Source: Nanchangia anserum
GTDB taxonomy: Bacteria; Actinomycetota; Actinomycetes; Actinomycetales; Actinomycetaceae
NCBI RefSeq assembly: GCF_015240065.1
Contig: NZ_CP060506.1
Location: 1,426,001-1,490,000, forward strand
Direction of reading: 5' to 3'
DNA length: 64,000 nucleotides
Numbering within the stretch: the first letter of the stretch is position 1; every line of letters starts with the position of its first letter. The notes under the pieces are model-generated. The model saw only the letters and a program-made list of their open reading frames with translations, did no database searches and was not told the origin of the DNA. Positions 41,936 to 50,396 of the stretch are shown here, in pieces. The position numbers and the translations under genes were made by a program.

Positions 41936-42339
41936 ATCTGGCCGATCTGTGCTCCCCCGACGTTGATTCCACCATTCGCCAGCTGCTCCACGACGCGATC
42001 ACCGCCGTTGACGGCGTCGCCTTCGTCGCCTCCCCCACGGCTATGCGTCGGGTCCTCGAGGGTGAGGTCGCCGACAAGGCCGCCCGCGAGCGCATCATCA
42101 TCGCGACGCGCGAGGAGGGAGCGAGCATCGACGTGTCGATCGCCCTCGTGTCCGATCGTGTCCCGCGCGTCGTGGCGCCGGCGGTCGCGGATGCGGTGGA
42201 ACAGGCGTGGCGGCGCGCCCGATCCGGGGCCGACGATCTGCCTGCGCTGGCACGCACCGGCGTGCATATTGTCTCGATCGTCTCGCCGTCCTCGACGCAA
42301 TCCGACGACGACACCGGGCTGGCGGGCGCGGCCGACTGA
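41932..42339 (+). CDS. Asp23-like hypothetical protein (end of sigma operon)
   Basis: A 135-residue protein starting four bases before the upstream stop (ATGA). The pattern DVDSTIRQLLHDAITAVDGV, GASIDVSIALVSDRVPRV, GVHIVSIV resembles a small Asp23/Gls24-type alpha-beta domain, with a Ser/Asp-rich tail. It is not confidently in the family. It forms the third member of the sigma/anti-sigma transcript. Confidence 0.55.
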   Translation: MNLADLCSPDVDSTIRQLLHDAITAVDGVAFVASPTAMRRVLEGEVADKAARERIIIATREEGASIDVSIALVSDRVPRVVAPAVADAVEQAWRRARSGADDLPALARTGVHIVSIVSPSSTQSDDDTGLAGAAD

Positions 42340-42421
42340 GCGGGCGTCACCCCTGGTTAGGGCGCACTCACGTTGTGAGATGGCCGCGCCCGAATGGGGC
42401 GTGGCCATCTACCGTGATCGT

Positions 42422-42832
42422 ATGGAGAATATTGTCGATTTCGACTCTGCGTTGGCTCGCCTCGAGCCGGCCGTGCGCGGCACCTACGTCTACTGTGACG
42501 CCGAGGGGCTGAGTGCGGATATCGTCCCCTTCGCCGTCATCGCCGAGGCCGAGGGAACCTGTGCGCTCATTCCCCTCGAGCAGGCGCGCGAACACGACGT
42601 CGCCTATTCGCACGAACCGCTCTCGCGCATCAGCCTGGGGATCAACCTGTCGGTGAAGCTACAGGGCCTCACAGGCACGGTCGCCCAGAACCTCGCCGCC
42701 GCGCAGATTCCGTGCAACGTCATTTCGGGGATGCGCCACGACCACCTGTTCGTTCCCAAGCATCGCGCTCACGACGCGATGGCCACCCTCGACCGGCTTT
42801 CTCGGCAGGCGCGCGGGTGGGCCCAGTCCTAG
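42422..42832 (+). CDS. ACT-domain (CASTOR-like) protein
   Basis: A 136-residue protein with a DUF-type N-terminal half and an ACT-like C-terminal half (HEPLSRISLGINLSVKLQG, TGTVAQNLAAAQIPCNVIS, HDHLFVPKHRAHDAMATL). This is the bacterial ACT_7/CASTOR layout seen in small stand-alone amino-acid-binding proteins. It starts at ATG 42422 with no strong ribosome site and stands alone. The ligand is unknown. Confidence 0.75.
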   Translation: MENIVDFDSALARLEPAVRGTYVYCDAEGLSADIVPFAVIAEAEGTCALIPLEQAREHDVAYSHEPLSRISLGINLSVKLQGLTGTVAQNLAAAQIPCNVISGMRHDHLFVPKHRAHDAMATLDRLSRQARGWAQS

Positions 42833-42871
42833 GTCCTCGCGGTCCGCGCATCTCGCGCGGGCCGCACACGC

Positions 42872-42900
42872 CACCCGCCCGGGCGTCTTTTGGGCGGGGT
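42872..42900 (+). terminator. Possible terminator after the ACT-domain gene
   Basis: CACCCGCCC (42872-42880) pairs with GGGCGGGGT (42892-42900) around an 11-base loop. The intergenic stretch 42833-42991 otherwise shows nothing recognisable. Confidence 0.4.
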
Positions 42901-42991
42901 CAGAGTTTCGCCGCGGCCCGCAGGGGTCGCGGCGCTACCATGGGAGCGGATCACTGACGACTCCCTTCCGGGTACAAGGACTGACGAACTC

Positions 42992-44317
42992 ATGTCGAAA
43001 GAACTGCCGGAACACTCCAGCTCGCTGGTGAAGCTGGCGGACGGTACGGTCAAGCAGCGCAACATGCTCACGGGGACCGAGGTGTGGACGGTTCCCGGAC
43101 GCGGGCATCGCCCCCTCGCCATGCCCCCGGCTGTGGAGACACCGATCGATCCGGCGCAGCGCGATTGCGCCTGCGCCTTTTGCCCCACCCGCTACCTCGA
43201 GACTCCGCCCGAAAAATCGCGGCTTGTCCTCGAGAACGGGCAGTGGCGCGAGCTTCAGGGCCTGCGCGCGTCGGCCCTGACCGAGACGACGGCGGCCTTT
43301 CGCCGGGTGCCGAACCTGTTCGAGATCGTCAGCTTTGACTATTGGACACGCAATCACGATGTGGAGCCGTCCCCCGAGCAGCACCGGCGCATGGCCGAAT
43401 ACCTGTCCGAACCCGCCGGCTATGACCATGTCCTGCGCGTCGTGCGGGCGCGCCTGGCGGCTTACGGGGCGTCCGAGGCCGAGGTCGCGGAGCTCGACGA
43501 AGAGACGCTGCTGCGCCACGCGACGGGGTTCTTCGCCGGCGGCCACGATCTCATCATCGGCCGGCGCCACTACACGGACCAGGCCGAGACGACGAGCCAG
43601 CTGGCCTCCTCGGGCACCCTCACCCCCGACGAACACGCGGCCTACACGCGCTTTACCGCCCGCTCGATGCGCGACCTCTACGACCTCTCGCCACACGTGC
43701 GCTACGTCGCGGCGTTCCAAAACTGGTTGAAACCGGCCGGAGCCTCGTTCGATCACCTCCACAAGCAGCTGGTGGCCATCGACGAGTATCCGGTGGCGAC
43801 TATCGCGGAGCTCGATCGTCTCTACGATCACCCCGATTCCTACGAGGCGATCCTCAAGCTGTGCGCGACGCGGGGCCTACTGCTCGCCCAAAACGACGCG
43901 GCCGTCGCCATGGTCGGGGTGGGACACCGCTACCCGACCATCGCCGTGTGGCCGCTGGGTGATCCCGTCAATCCGTGGGACGCCCCCGACGCGCTCGTGC
44001 GCGGGGTCTCGGATCTGCTCCACGCCGTGCACGCGGCAACCGGGGCGGACGTGGCCACGAATGAGGAGTGGTACCACCGGCCCCGCTCGGTGCATCGCCC
44101 GATGCGGTGGCGGGTATTGCTCAAGTGGCGGATTTCGACGCTCGCGGGGTTTGAGGGCGGCACCCGGATCTATCTCAACACCCTCGACCCGTGGGCGATT
44201 CGCGACCGCGTGCTCCCCCGACTGAACCTGCTGCGCGAAAGCGGCGCGATCGCACCGATGCGCATCGGTGCCGAGTGCAAGGTAAGCCCCTCCGACCTCG
44301 CGGGGCAGATCGGCTAA
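42992..44317 (+). CDS. DUF4921 family protein, galactose-1-phosphate uridylyltransferase-like
   Basis: A 441-residue protein of the HIT/GalT superfamily as found in actinobacteria under DUF4921. A zinc-type CACAFCPTRYLE lies in the N-terminal third. The GalT-like blocks are FEIVSFDYWTRNHDVEPS and the catalytic-type FQNWLKPAGASFDHLHKQL (His-x-His). A long C-terminal domain ends in a conserved KVSPSDLAGQIG. Nucleotidyl transfer to a sugar phosphate is plausible, but no substrate is known. The start is ATG 42992; no alternative with a better ribosome site was seen. Confidence 0.78.
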   Translation: MSKELPEHSSSLVKLADGTVKQRNMLTGTEVWTVPGRGHRPLAMPPAVETPIDPAQRDCACAFCPTRYLETPPEKSRLVLENGQWRELQGLRASALTETTAAFRRVPNLFEIVSFDYWTRNHDVEPSPEQHRRMAEYLSEPAGYDHVLRVVRARLAAYGASEAEVAELDEETLLRHATGFFAGGHDLIIGRRHYTDQAETTSQLASSGTLTPDEHAAYTRFTARSMRDLYDLSPHVRYVAAFQNWLKPAGASFDHLHKQLVAIDEYPVATIAELDRLYDHPDSYEAILKLCATRGLLLAQNDAAVAMVGVGHRYPTIAVWPLGDPVNPWDAPDALVRGVSDLLHAVHAATGADVATNEEWYHRPRSVHRPMRWRVLLKWRISTLAGFEGGTRIYLNTLDPWAIRDRVLPRLNLLRESGAIAPMRIGAECKVSPSDLAGQIG

Positions 44318-44320
44318 TCT

Positions 44321-44346
44321 GGGAGCGGAGCGCTCGCTCCGCTCCC
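44321..44346 (+). terminator. Hairpin between the DUF4921 gene and the next gene
   Basis: Perfect 11-bp stem GGGAGCGGAGC / GCTCCGCTCCC with a four-base loop, directly after the DUF4921 stop codon. Confidence 0.6.
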
Positions 44347-44368
44347 CGCCTACCAAGGAGGAACCGCA

Positions 44369-46036
44369 GTGGCTCAGGGTTCCCGGCGCACGCGCGTGTG
44401 GACGATCGTCACGATCCTCGTCGTCATCGCGCTTATCGGTGCCTGCATCGTCGCCGGCAAGTGGCTGCTGGCTAAGAAAGCCAATCCCGATGCCGTCGCC
44501 GCCTCCGGTGTCTTTGCCGAAGAACCCCACCTGCGCGAGCAGGTCACTCCGGGCGATTTCGACCTCGATGCGTTTGTGCCCGTCCTTGGCACGGGCAACA
44601 CGACGCAGCCGGTGAGCTACGGCGACGCCCGCATCATGGCGGGTGCGACGAAGAAGGGCGAGAGCGTCCTCATCGGGCTGGGAGAGGGCGCGCGGGCGTC
44701 ATGGCAGACGTCGCTGGGCGGCCCCCTCATCGCGTGCGCCGCCCAGGCCCAGGGCCAGTCACTGCCGTGCCTCGTCAAGTCCTCTACGGGCACCCTCGTC
44801 GCCCTCGTCGACGTGGGCACCGGGATCGCGAAGTGGATCTGGGAGGACGGCCAGGCCTACATCAACGTCGCCGTGGGCGCCGACAACGCCATTTTGCTGC
44901 TGGGATCGGATCTGTCGATCACGCCGATCAACGCGGAGGGAACGCTCACCGGCGAGCCCATGCTCAGCCAGCAGCCGACGTCGCCCGACCTCGTCCCCGA
45001 TTCCTCGTCGTGCCGACTGGGTGCGGCGACGATCGATGCCCCCGAGGCCTTCCGGGCGCTATCGCCGACGATGTACCTCATCACTCACGGCGGCCTCAAC
45101 ACGTTCATCACGATCGCGAATAACCAGGTCGTCGGCGCGGTCCCCGGGACCCTGCTTACGCAGCCGGCCGACAAGGGCGGGCGCATCGTCGTTGCCCCCT
45201 CCGCCGGGTGTGCCCCGGCAGCGGTTGTCACTCCGGGTCGCAATCGCGTTCAGCTGCTGCCGGCCGACGTGTCGGTGCCGATCCCCGTCGATCACTCGTT
45301 GCCTTCACTCGTCATTCGCTCGGGCGAGTTCCACGCGATCAACTGGACGGGTCCCTCGGTGGGCCGCCCCGCCTACGCCTCGTTGGCGATGACAATCGAA
45401 GGCACGCCGCGCCTGGCCGAAACGAAGGACGTCGAGGTCGTCGCCGGCGACCACGTCATGACGGCCTTTTCTCGACAGCGCGGCGCGGAGTTGTGGAGCG
45501 TCTCGGTTGATGCCCACGACCTGCGCATTGGCGAAGACGTCGTCATCGTCAACACGACGTCGGGCGAGGTGCGCGGATACGGATTGACGTCGGGTGCCCT
45601 CGAGTGGAGTCTGCCCGATAACGCCCTGGGCATGCTCACCCTCAACGAGGCCGCGTTCACCGTGTCGTCCGAGAACGGCCTGTTCACCTGGGCCGGCGGC
45701 GGCGAGACCCCCGCGCGCGTGGCCACCGGTGCTGCGGCCTCGCAGGGCGAGGTGTCGCCGGGAATCACGTATTCGGCGCAGACGTGCGTCCGCACGACCG
45801 CCGCGGACGGCTCCACGGCCGTCACGACGGTTCCCGTCGACTGCGGCCTCGAGGGGGCCGAGCCGGTCGTCGGCGTCGTCACCGCCGATCAAGTCGCGCG
45901 CGGCAAGGACGCCACGGAATACCTCAAGGCCTGCGAGGGGCGTTTCCCCACGTCGGTCTCGGCCATCACGGTGACGAGCCCGCGCGTGGACGCCGCGACG
46001 TCCGCCATCTGCACGGGCAACCCCAACGCGCGCTAG
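44369..46036 (+). CDS. Membrane-anchored PQQ/beta-propeller-like surface protein
   Basis: A 555-residue protein with an uncleaved N-terminal membrane anchor (~10-33: TIVTILVVIALIGACIVAGK). A long extracytoplasmic part has repeated strand blocks of the propeller type (SWQTSLGGPLIACAAQ, LVALVDVGTGIAKWIWEDG, FSRQRGAELWSVSVDAHD, TTSGEVRGYGLTSGALEWSL). The last two are recognisably PQQ-like repeats. Several cysteines could form disulfides. GTG 44369 follows CAAGGAGGAA. Function unknown; such proteins often act as surface scaffolds or binding proteins. Confidence 0.68.
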   Translation: MAQGSRRTRVWTIVTILVVIALIGACIVAGKWLLAKKANPDAVAASGVFAEEPHLREQVTPGDFDLDAFVPVLGTGNTTQPVSYGDARIMAGATKKGESVLIGLGEGARASWQTSLGGPLIACAAQAQGQSLPCLVKSSTGTLVALVDVGTGIAKWIWEDGQAYINVAVGADNAILLLGSDLSITPINAEGTLTGEPMLSQQPTSPDLVPDSSSCRLGAATIDAPEAFRALSPTMYLITHGGLNTFITIANNQVVGAVPGTLLTQPADKGGRIVVAPSAGCAPAAVVTPGRNRVQLLPADVSVPIPVDHSLPSLVIRSGEFHAINWTGPSVGRPAYASLAMTIEGTPRLAETKDVEVVAGDHVMTAFSRQRGAELWSVSVDAHDLRIGEDVVIVNTTSGEVRGYGLTSGALEWSLPDNALGMLTLNEAAFTVSSENGLFTWAGGGETPARVATGAAASQGEVSPGITYSAQTCVRTTAADGSTAVTTVPVDCGLEGAEPVVGVVTADQVARGKDATEYLKACEGRFPTSVSAITVTSPRVDAATSAICTGNPNAR

Positions 46037-47046
46037 CGCACCCACGCGACCTGGTCGTCATCGAGGCGCAGCGGCAACACCGATCCGCGTGGGTGCCATC
46101 GCATGGGAGCGCGCACGCGGGCACGGCCGATCCCGGCGATGTCGACGCAGACGTCGCGCGCTCCCCGAACGTCGGTGATCGACACGACCTCGGCGTCGAT
46201 GACGAGGGGGCGAGCGGCGTCCTCGGCCAGGCGCAGGGCACCCGGGGCAAGAGCGAGCGCGTGCTGTGCCGGCCCGCTCACGCCCCATGTGGCGGCAATG
46301 TCGGCCGGCACGATCGGATCATAGCCAAGGAACGCGGCGACGTCGGCCTCGCGCGGGTCCTCCCACACCTCGCGCGTACCTCCCTCGCGGCGGATGCGAC
46401 CGTCGATAAGGATCGCCAGGCGATCGGCAACGCTGAAGGCTTCGTCCTGGTCGTGGGTGACGTAGAGTCCCCCGATCCCCTGCGACGTGACGATGCGACG
46501 AATCTCGAGCGCGAGGTGCTCGCGCAGGGACCGATCGAGCGCTGAGAGCGGCTCGTCGAGGAGGAGGACGCGCGGGTGCGAGGCGAGGGCGCGGGCGAGC
46601 GCGACGCGTTGCGCCTGTCCGCCGGACAGACTCGCCGGAGGACGCGATGCAAACCCGCGAAGGCCGACGAGATCGAGCAGCTCCTCGACCCGATGCTTTC
46701 GCTGGGCCCTGGGCACCCGAAAACGCCCGCGCGAGAGCGCGTAGGCGACGTTGCCACCGACGCTGTAGTGATCGAAGAGCGCCCCCGATTGAAACATCAT
46801 GCCGATTCCGCGCTCGTGCGGCGGCGTAGCGGTGACGTCCACACCATCGATGGCGACCCGCCCGCCCGCCGGCGTCTCCAGACCGGCGACGGCGCGCAGG
46901 AGTGAGGACTTGCCCGACCCGGACGGTCCGAGGACAGCCGTCATCGCGCCGGCCTCGACGCCCAGACTCGCATCCCTCACCACCGTGTGCGTGCCGTAAC
47001 GCACCGACACGACGCGGATGTCGAGGCGCGGTTCACGCGTGCTCAT
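46033..47046 (-). CDS. thiQ: Thiamine ABC transporter ATP-binding protein
   Basis: A 337-residue ATPase. Walker A is GPSGSGKSS, the Q-loop GMMFQSGA, the signature LSGGQAQRVALARALA, Walker B VLLLDEPLSALD, and the switch His in VTHDQDEAF. A C-terminal regulatory TOBE-like extension (~235-335) follows. ATG 47046 with GAGGAGG upstream overlaps the permease gene. Last gene of thiBPQ; the thiamine role comes from the TPP riboswitch at the head of the operon and the thiamine-type binding protein. Confidence 0.87.
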   Translation of the reverse strand: MSTREPRLDIRVVSVRYGTHTVVRDASLGVEAGAMTAVLGPSGSGKSSLLRAVAGLETPAGGRVAIDGVDVTATPPHERGIGMMFQSGALFDHYSVGGNVAYALSRGRFRVPRAQRKHRVEELLDLVGLRGFASRPPASLSGGQAQRVALARALASHPRVLLLDEPLSALDRSLREHLALEIRRIVTSQGIGGLYVTHDQDEAFSVADRLAILIDGRIRREGGTREVWEDPREADVAAFLGYDPIVPADIAATWGVSGPAQHALALAPGALRLAEDAARPLVIDAEVVSITDVRGARDVCVDIAGIGRARVRAPMRWHPRGSVLPLRLDDDQVAWVR

Positions 47047-48700
47047 CATGCCTCCTCTCGCGGCGCCGCACTCCATCGACGGCGACCATCACCGTGGCGG
47101 CGACGAGGGACAAGACGACCGAAGCGGCCATCGCGAGTCCCTGCTCGCTCGCACCCGGGCGCGCGGATAACTGGTAAATGACGACGGGCAGCGTCGGCGT
47201 GAGTGGCCGCACGAGGAACGACGTGGCCCCGAACTCCCCCAGCGACATCGCCGCCGCGAACCCCCATGCGACGAGGGCGGGGCGCGCGAGGAAGCGCATG
47301 TCGATGCGGGCCAGCACACCGAGCGGGGACGACCCGAGCATCGTTGCCGCCTCGCGCACGCGCGGATCGATGCCACGCATGACGGGGACGGTCATTCTCA
47401 CGACGAGCGGCACGGCAACGCTGGCCTGGGCCGCCACGACGATGAGTCCCGAGCGCGCGAGGTTGAGGGGCGGCCCCGACAGGGTGAGAAGGAACCCGAA
47501 ACCGACGGTCACCGCCGACACTCCCAGCGGCAGCATGGTGAAGGAATCGAAGACCCGCATGAGGCGACGGTCCCACGACGTCGCGGGACGCTGGGCGAGA
47601 ACGAGGGCGATGAGGCAGCCGATGACGAGGGCACACGTCGCCGCGACCGCTGCCGTGCGCAGCGACGTCCCCAACGACTCCACGACCGAGCATGCCAGTG
47701 CACCGCTGGCGTCCTCGCGCCCAAGATCAGCGTAGTTTGCGAGCGTCCACTCCCCGCCACGCGTGAGCGAACGAACGACGATTTCGGCCAGCGGAGCGAT
47801 CGTCAGCCCGCCAATGACGAGGCCGACACCAGCGACCCAGGGGATATCGCGCCGGCGGATCGGGCGATCGACCGCGCGGGCGACCTCGGAGGAGGCAAGC
47901 GAACGCGCGCGCAGCCGCGCGGCCACGACGAGGACGACGCCGACGACGCAGAGCTGAAGCAGCGACAGCACCGCCGCGGTGCGCAGATTGAACAGCTGCG
48001 TCGTCTCGCGATAGATCTCGGTCTCGATCGTCGCGACGTGGTGGCCTCCGAGAATGAGAACAAGGGAATACGCGGCGGCGCAGTAGAGAAACACGATGGC
48101 ACCGACCGAGGTAAGGATCGGGGTCAAGCGTGGACGGGTGATGTCCCACATGACTCGCACGGGGCCGGCACCGAGCATGAGTGCGGCTTCCTCGGGCCTG
48201 GGGTCGAGGTGGGCCCAGGCCGAGCCGACGACGCGGGTGACGAGCGAGACGTTAAAAAACATCATGGCGATGATGACGGCGGCGGGCGTCTCATCGATCC
48301 CGAGGAACCCCAAGCTGCCTGTCTCGGCGAAGAGGGCCCGAAATCCCGCCGACACGGCGACGGTCGGCAACACGAACGGGGCCAAGACGAGCGCGCGAGC
48401 TACCCCGCGCCCGGGAAAGCGCAGCCGATACAGGACGTGGGCACCGGCGACGCCAAGGACGAGCGATCCCGCGGTGCCGGCGGCCGCCATCCACACGGTC
48501 GTCGCAACCACCGACCATACGCGCGCTCGCGCAAGGATCGCACCGAGGGCCGCGACGTCGAGGCCATCCTCGCCCCCCAGGCCGTAGCCGACGAGCGTCG
48601 CCGCAGGCCAGGCGAAAAAGACGATGAGGAACGCCGCGGGCACGACCCCGGCGAGAACGAGCGCTGCGCGCCACGCGGCGTTGCCTCGACGCGCCATCAT
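47033..48700 (-). CDS. thiP: Thiamine ABC transporter permease (fused double-domain)
   Basis: A 555-residue membrane protein with two homologous permease halves, each of about six helices. The second half carries an EAA-type loop (PRVREAATMLGSSPLGVLARID), and the first half has EEAALMLGAGPVRVMWDIT. This tandem design is typical of the thiamine/iron family of permeases. ATG 48700 overlaps the stop of thiB (TGATG). Middle gene of the operon. Confidence 0.88.
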   Translation of the reverse strand: MMARRGNAAWRAALVLAGVVPAAFLIVFFAWPAATLVGYGLGGEDGLDVAALGAILARARVWSVVATTVWMAAAGTAGSLVLGVAGAHVLYRLRFPGRGVARALVLAPFVLPTVAVSAGFRALFAETGSLGFLGIDETPAAVIIAMMFFNVSLVTRVVGSAWAHLDPRPEEAALMLGAGPVRVMWDITRPRLTPILTSVGAIVFLYCAAAYSLVLILGGHHVATIETEIYRETTQLFNLRTAAVLSLLQLCVVGVVLVVAARLRARSLASSEVARAVDRPIRRRDIPWVAGVGLVIGGLTIAPLAEIVVRSLTRGGEWTLANYADLGREDASGALACSVVESLGTSLRTAAVAATCALVIGCLIALVLAQRPATSWDRRLMRVFDSFTMLPLGVSAVTVGFGFLLTLSGPPLNLARSGLIVVAAQASVAVPLVVRMTVPVMRGIDPRVREAATMLGSSPLGVLARIDMRFLARPALVAWGFAAAMSLGEFGATSFLVRPLTPTLPVVIYQLSARPGASEQGLAMAASVVLSLVAATVMVAVDGVRRRERRHDEHA

Positions 48701-49764
48701 CACCCGATGATGTCCGCGAGTTCGCGCAGCCACTGCTCGCGGTGATCGCGGATCGTCGCGGGCGCGAGCGTGAGGACGTCATCGGCGGGCGGGCGCGGGG
48801 CAAAGCGGCTCCACGTCTGCGGCAGGTCCACGCCCTCGCGCACGGGATACATGTACATGTGCTCGCTGATGGTGGCCTGAACCTCGGGCGACGTCAGCCA
48901 CTCGACGACGGCCTTACCGCCGCGCGGATTCTGTGCCCCCTCGAGGACGCCGGCGTATTCCGTTTGAGACAAACACGTCTTCGGCAGGGCCTTCGTCGTC
49001 GCCGATTGGCCGTCGGCGGCAACGGTCGCGGCGGGCGAGGTCGCGTAGGACACGACGATCGGGTATGAGCCGGCGCCGCCACCCTGGGTGAATTCTTGCT
49101 CGTAGGCCTCGGACCAGCCGTGAACGATTTTGACGTCGTTGGCGACGAGGCGGCGCCAGTAGTCGCCCCAGTTCGCCTGGTGCGCGGCGATTGTCGCGTA
49201 GAAGAACGCCAACCCGGTATCGCCGCCGGCGGGGTCGGGGCTGACGAGCAAGCCGCGGTAGGCCGGGTCGGTGAGATCGTCGAGGGTCTGCGGCTCCGCC
49301 AGCTTGTGGGCGGCGAAATATGTCGTGTCGATGTTGACACACACCGCGCCCGTATCCACGGGGATGGCCCCGGGGAGCTGCGGCAATCGGTAGTCCTCGC
49401 TCCCCGGCGCCGGCGTCACACCGGCGTCGGCGATGACGCCGGCCCCCTCAAGGTCACCCGACGTCGTGTCCGTGAACCCGTAGACGGCGTCGGCCACCGG
49501 AGCGTCCTTCGTCAGCTTGAGCTTCGAGATGAGCGCTTGGCCCGAATCCGTCGTCACGATGTTCAGGTGATAGCCCGTCTTCTTCTCGAAGGCCACCTTG
49601 GCCTCGTCGGGGACCGAAAACGAGTCGTGAACGAGCAGCGTGACGTCGTTGCTCGTCGCGGCATCGTCGGTTGATGAACACGCCCCCGCTGCGGCGATCA
49701 TCACCGCTGCCACACCCAGGGCACACGCGCTCCTGACGCGTCGCATCACTCGCGCTCGTGACAT
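48700..49764 (-). CDS. thiB: Thiamine ABC transporter substrate-binding lipoprotein
   Basis: A 354-residue binding protein. It has a signal peptide with basic start and lipobox AAAGAC (lipidated Cys). The mature body follows ThiB/TbpA: VTLLVHDSFSVPDEAKVAFEKKTGY at the N-terminus, then VYGFTDTT and QTWSRFAPRP near the end. It starts at ATG 49764 with GGGAGG seven bases upstream; the longer frame to 49785 includes that ribosome site and is rejected. It captures thiamine at the outer face of the membrane for ThiPQ. Confidence 0.9.
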   Translation of the reverse strand: MSRARVMRRVRSACALGVAAVMIAAAGACSSTDDAATSNDVTLLVHDSFSVPDEAKVAFEKKTGYHLNIVTTDSGQALISKLKLTKDAPVADAVYGFTDTTSGDLEGAGVIADAGVTPAPGSEDYRLPQLPGAIPVDTGAVCVNIDTTYFAAHKLAEPQTLDDLTDPAYRGLLVSPDPAGGDTGLAFFYATIAAHQANWGDYWRRLVANDVKIVHGWSEAYEQEFTQGGGAGSYPIVVSYATSPAATVAADGQSATTKALPKTCLSQTEYAGVLEGAQNPRGGKAVVEWLTSPEVQATISEHMYMYPVREGVDLPQTWSRFAPRPPADDVLTLAPATIRDHREQWLRELADIIG

Positions 49765-49802
49765 ACGTACACCTCCCAGACACACAGGTGAGGAGGAGAG
49801 AC

Positions 49803-49891
49803 TCGACTCCCTTCGCCGGCATGACCCGGATCAGGTTCGAGGGTCTGCGAACCGTTTTCGCACTCTCAGCGGCACCCGCCGCTCCCCTGTC
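49803..49891 (-). promoter_or_regulatory. TPP riboswitch (THI-box) upstream of thiBPQ
   Basis: On the minus strand the conserved parts read in order: AGGGGAGC, a variable hairpin, CTGAGA, then ACCCTCGAACCTGATCCGG with TCATGCC, then GCGAAGGGA. These are the TPP-binding core elements. It lies ~40-125 nt before the thiB start, so thiamine pyrophosphate should repress translation or transcription of the importer. Confidence 0.93.
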
Positions 49892-49941
49892 GCCTCCCAC
49901 CCTAGTCCATGAGCCACGATCGCGGTCGCTCATCGCCGATG

Positions 49942-49980
49942 CGCGAGCGCCCCGCCAGTTGATGAGGCGGGGCGCTCGCG
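49942..49980. terminator. Strong terminator after the His-rich gene
   Basis: Fifteen-bp stem CGCGAGCGCCCCGCC / GGCGGGGCGCTCGCG with a nine-base loop. It stands between the His-rich gene (minus, ends 50003) and the thiB leader. Confidence 0.75.
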
Positions 49981-50002
49981 TGGTCTGTGGCGTGGCTACG
50001 AC

Positions 50003-50299
50003 TCAGTGCTCGTCGTAGTGATCGCCGTGGTCGTGGTGGAGGTGGCCGTCGTGGAGGTAGTCGGTGTGGCCGTCGTGGCTCACGGCCTCGTGGCCGCAGT
50101 CGGCACCATGGACGTGACCGGCGTGATCCTCGGCGACCTCGTGGCCCTCGACGACGTGTTCGTCGTAGTGATCGCCGTGGTCGTGGTGGAGGTGGCCGTC
50201 GTGGAGGTAATCCGTGTGGTCGTCGCGCACGATGGCGGTGTGGCCGCAGTCGGCACCATGGACGTGATCGTGGTTTTCATGAATGACGTGTTCGCTCAT
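50003..50299 (-). CDS. Histidine-rich tandem-repeat metal-binding-like protein
   Basis: A 98-residue soluble protein with 28 histidines and many aspartates. Two ~50-residue repeats each run HVHGADCGH, then HTDYLHDGHLHHDHGDHYDEH. The repeats are also nearly identical at DNA level (unit ~150 bp). The single Cys of each repeat sits in the same GADCGH motif. The composition resembles zinc/nickel storage or chaperone proteins. No transporter or maturation gene lies beside it; the neighbours are DUF4235 and the Mnh antiporter. It is soluble, with no signal peptide. Function inferred from composition only. Confidence 0.8.
   Translation of the reverse strand: MSEHVIHENHDHVHGADCGHTAIVRDDHTDYLHDGHLHHDHGDHYDEHVVEGHEVAEDHAGHVHGADCGHEAVSHDGHTDYLHDGHLHHDHGDHYDEH
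50011..50224. repeat. Direct DNA repeat coding the two His-rich units
   Basis: Segments beginning near 50011 and near 50161 are almost identical for ~55 bp and are offset by ~150 bp. This is a recent tandem duplication within the coding sequence. Confidence 0.75.
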
Positions 50300-50396
50300 G
50301 ACCTCACTATATGCCTGCCTGCACAGTCACGTATGTATTGCGCAGCTCACACATAGAGTGACCTTCGCCACATTCTGGGCGGCGCGGCCGGGCTGA

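Noticed and set aside
50006-50356. Valine-rich 116-codon frame opposite the His-rich gene
   Set aside because: The Val-Val-Val repeats are the reverse complement of His/Asp codons. The minus-strand protein has better start, ribosome site and repeat structure.
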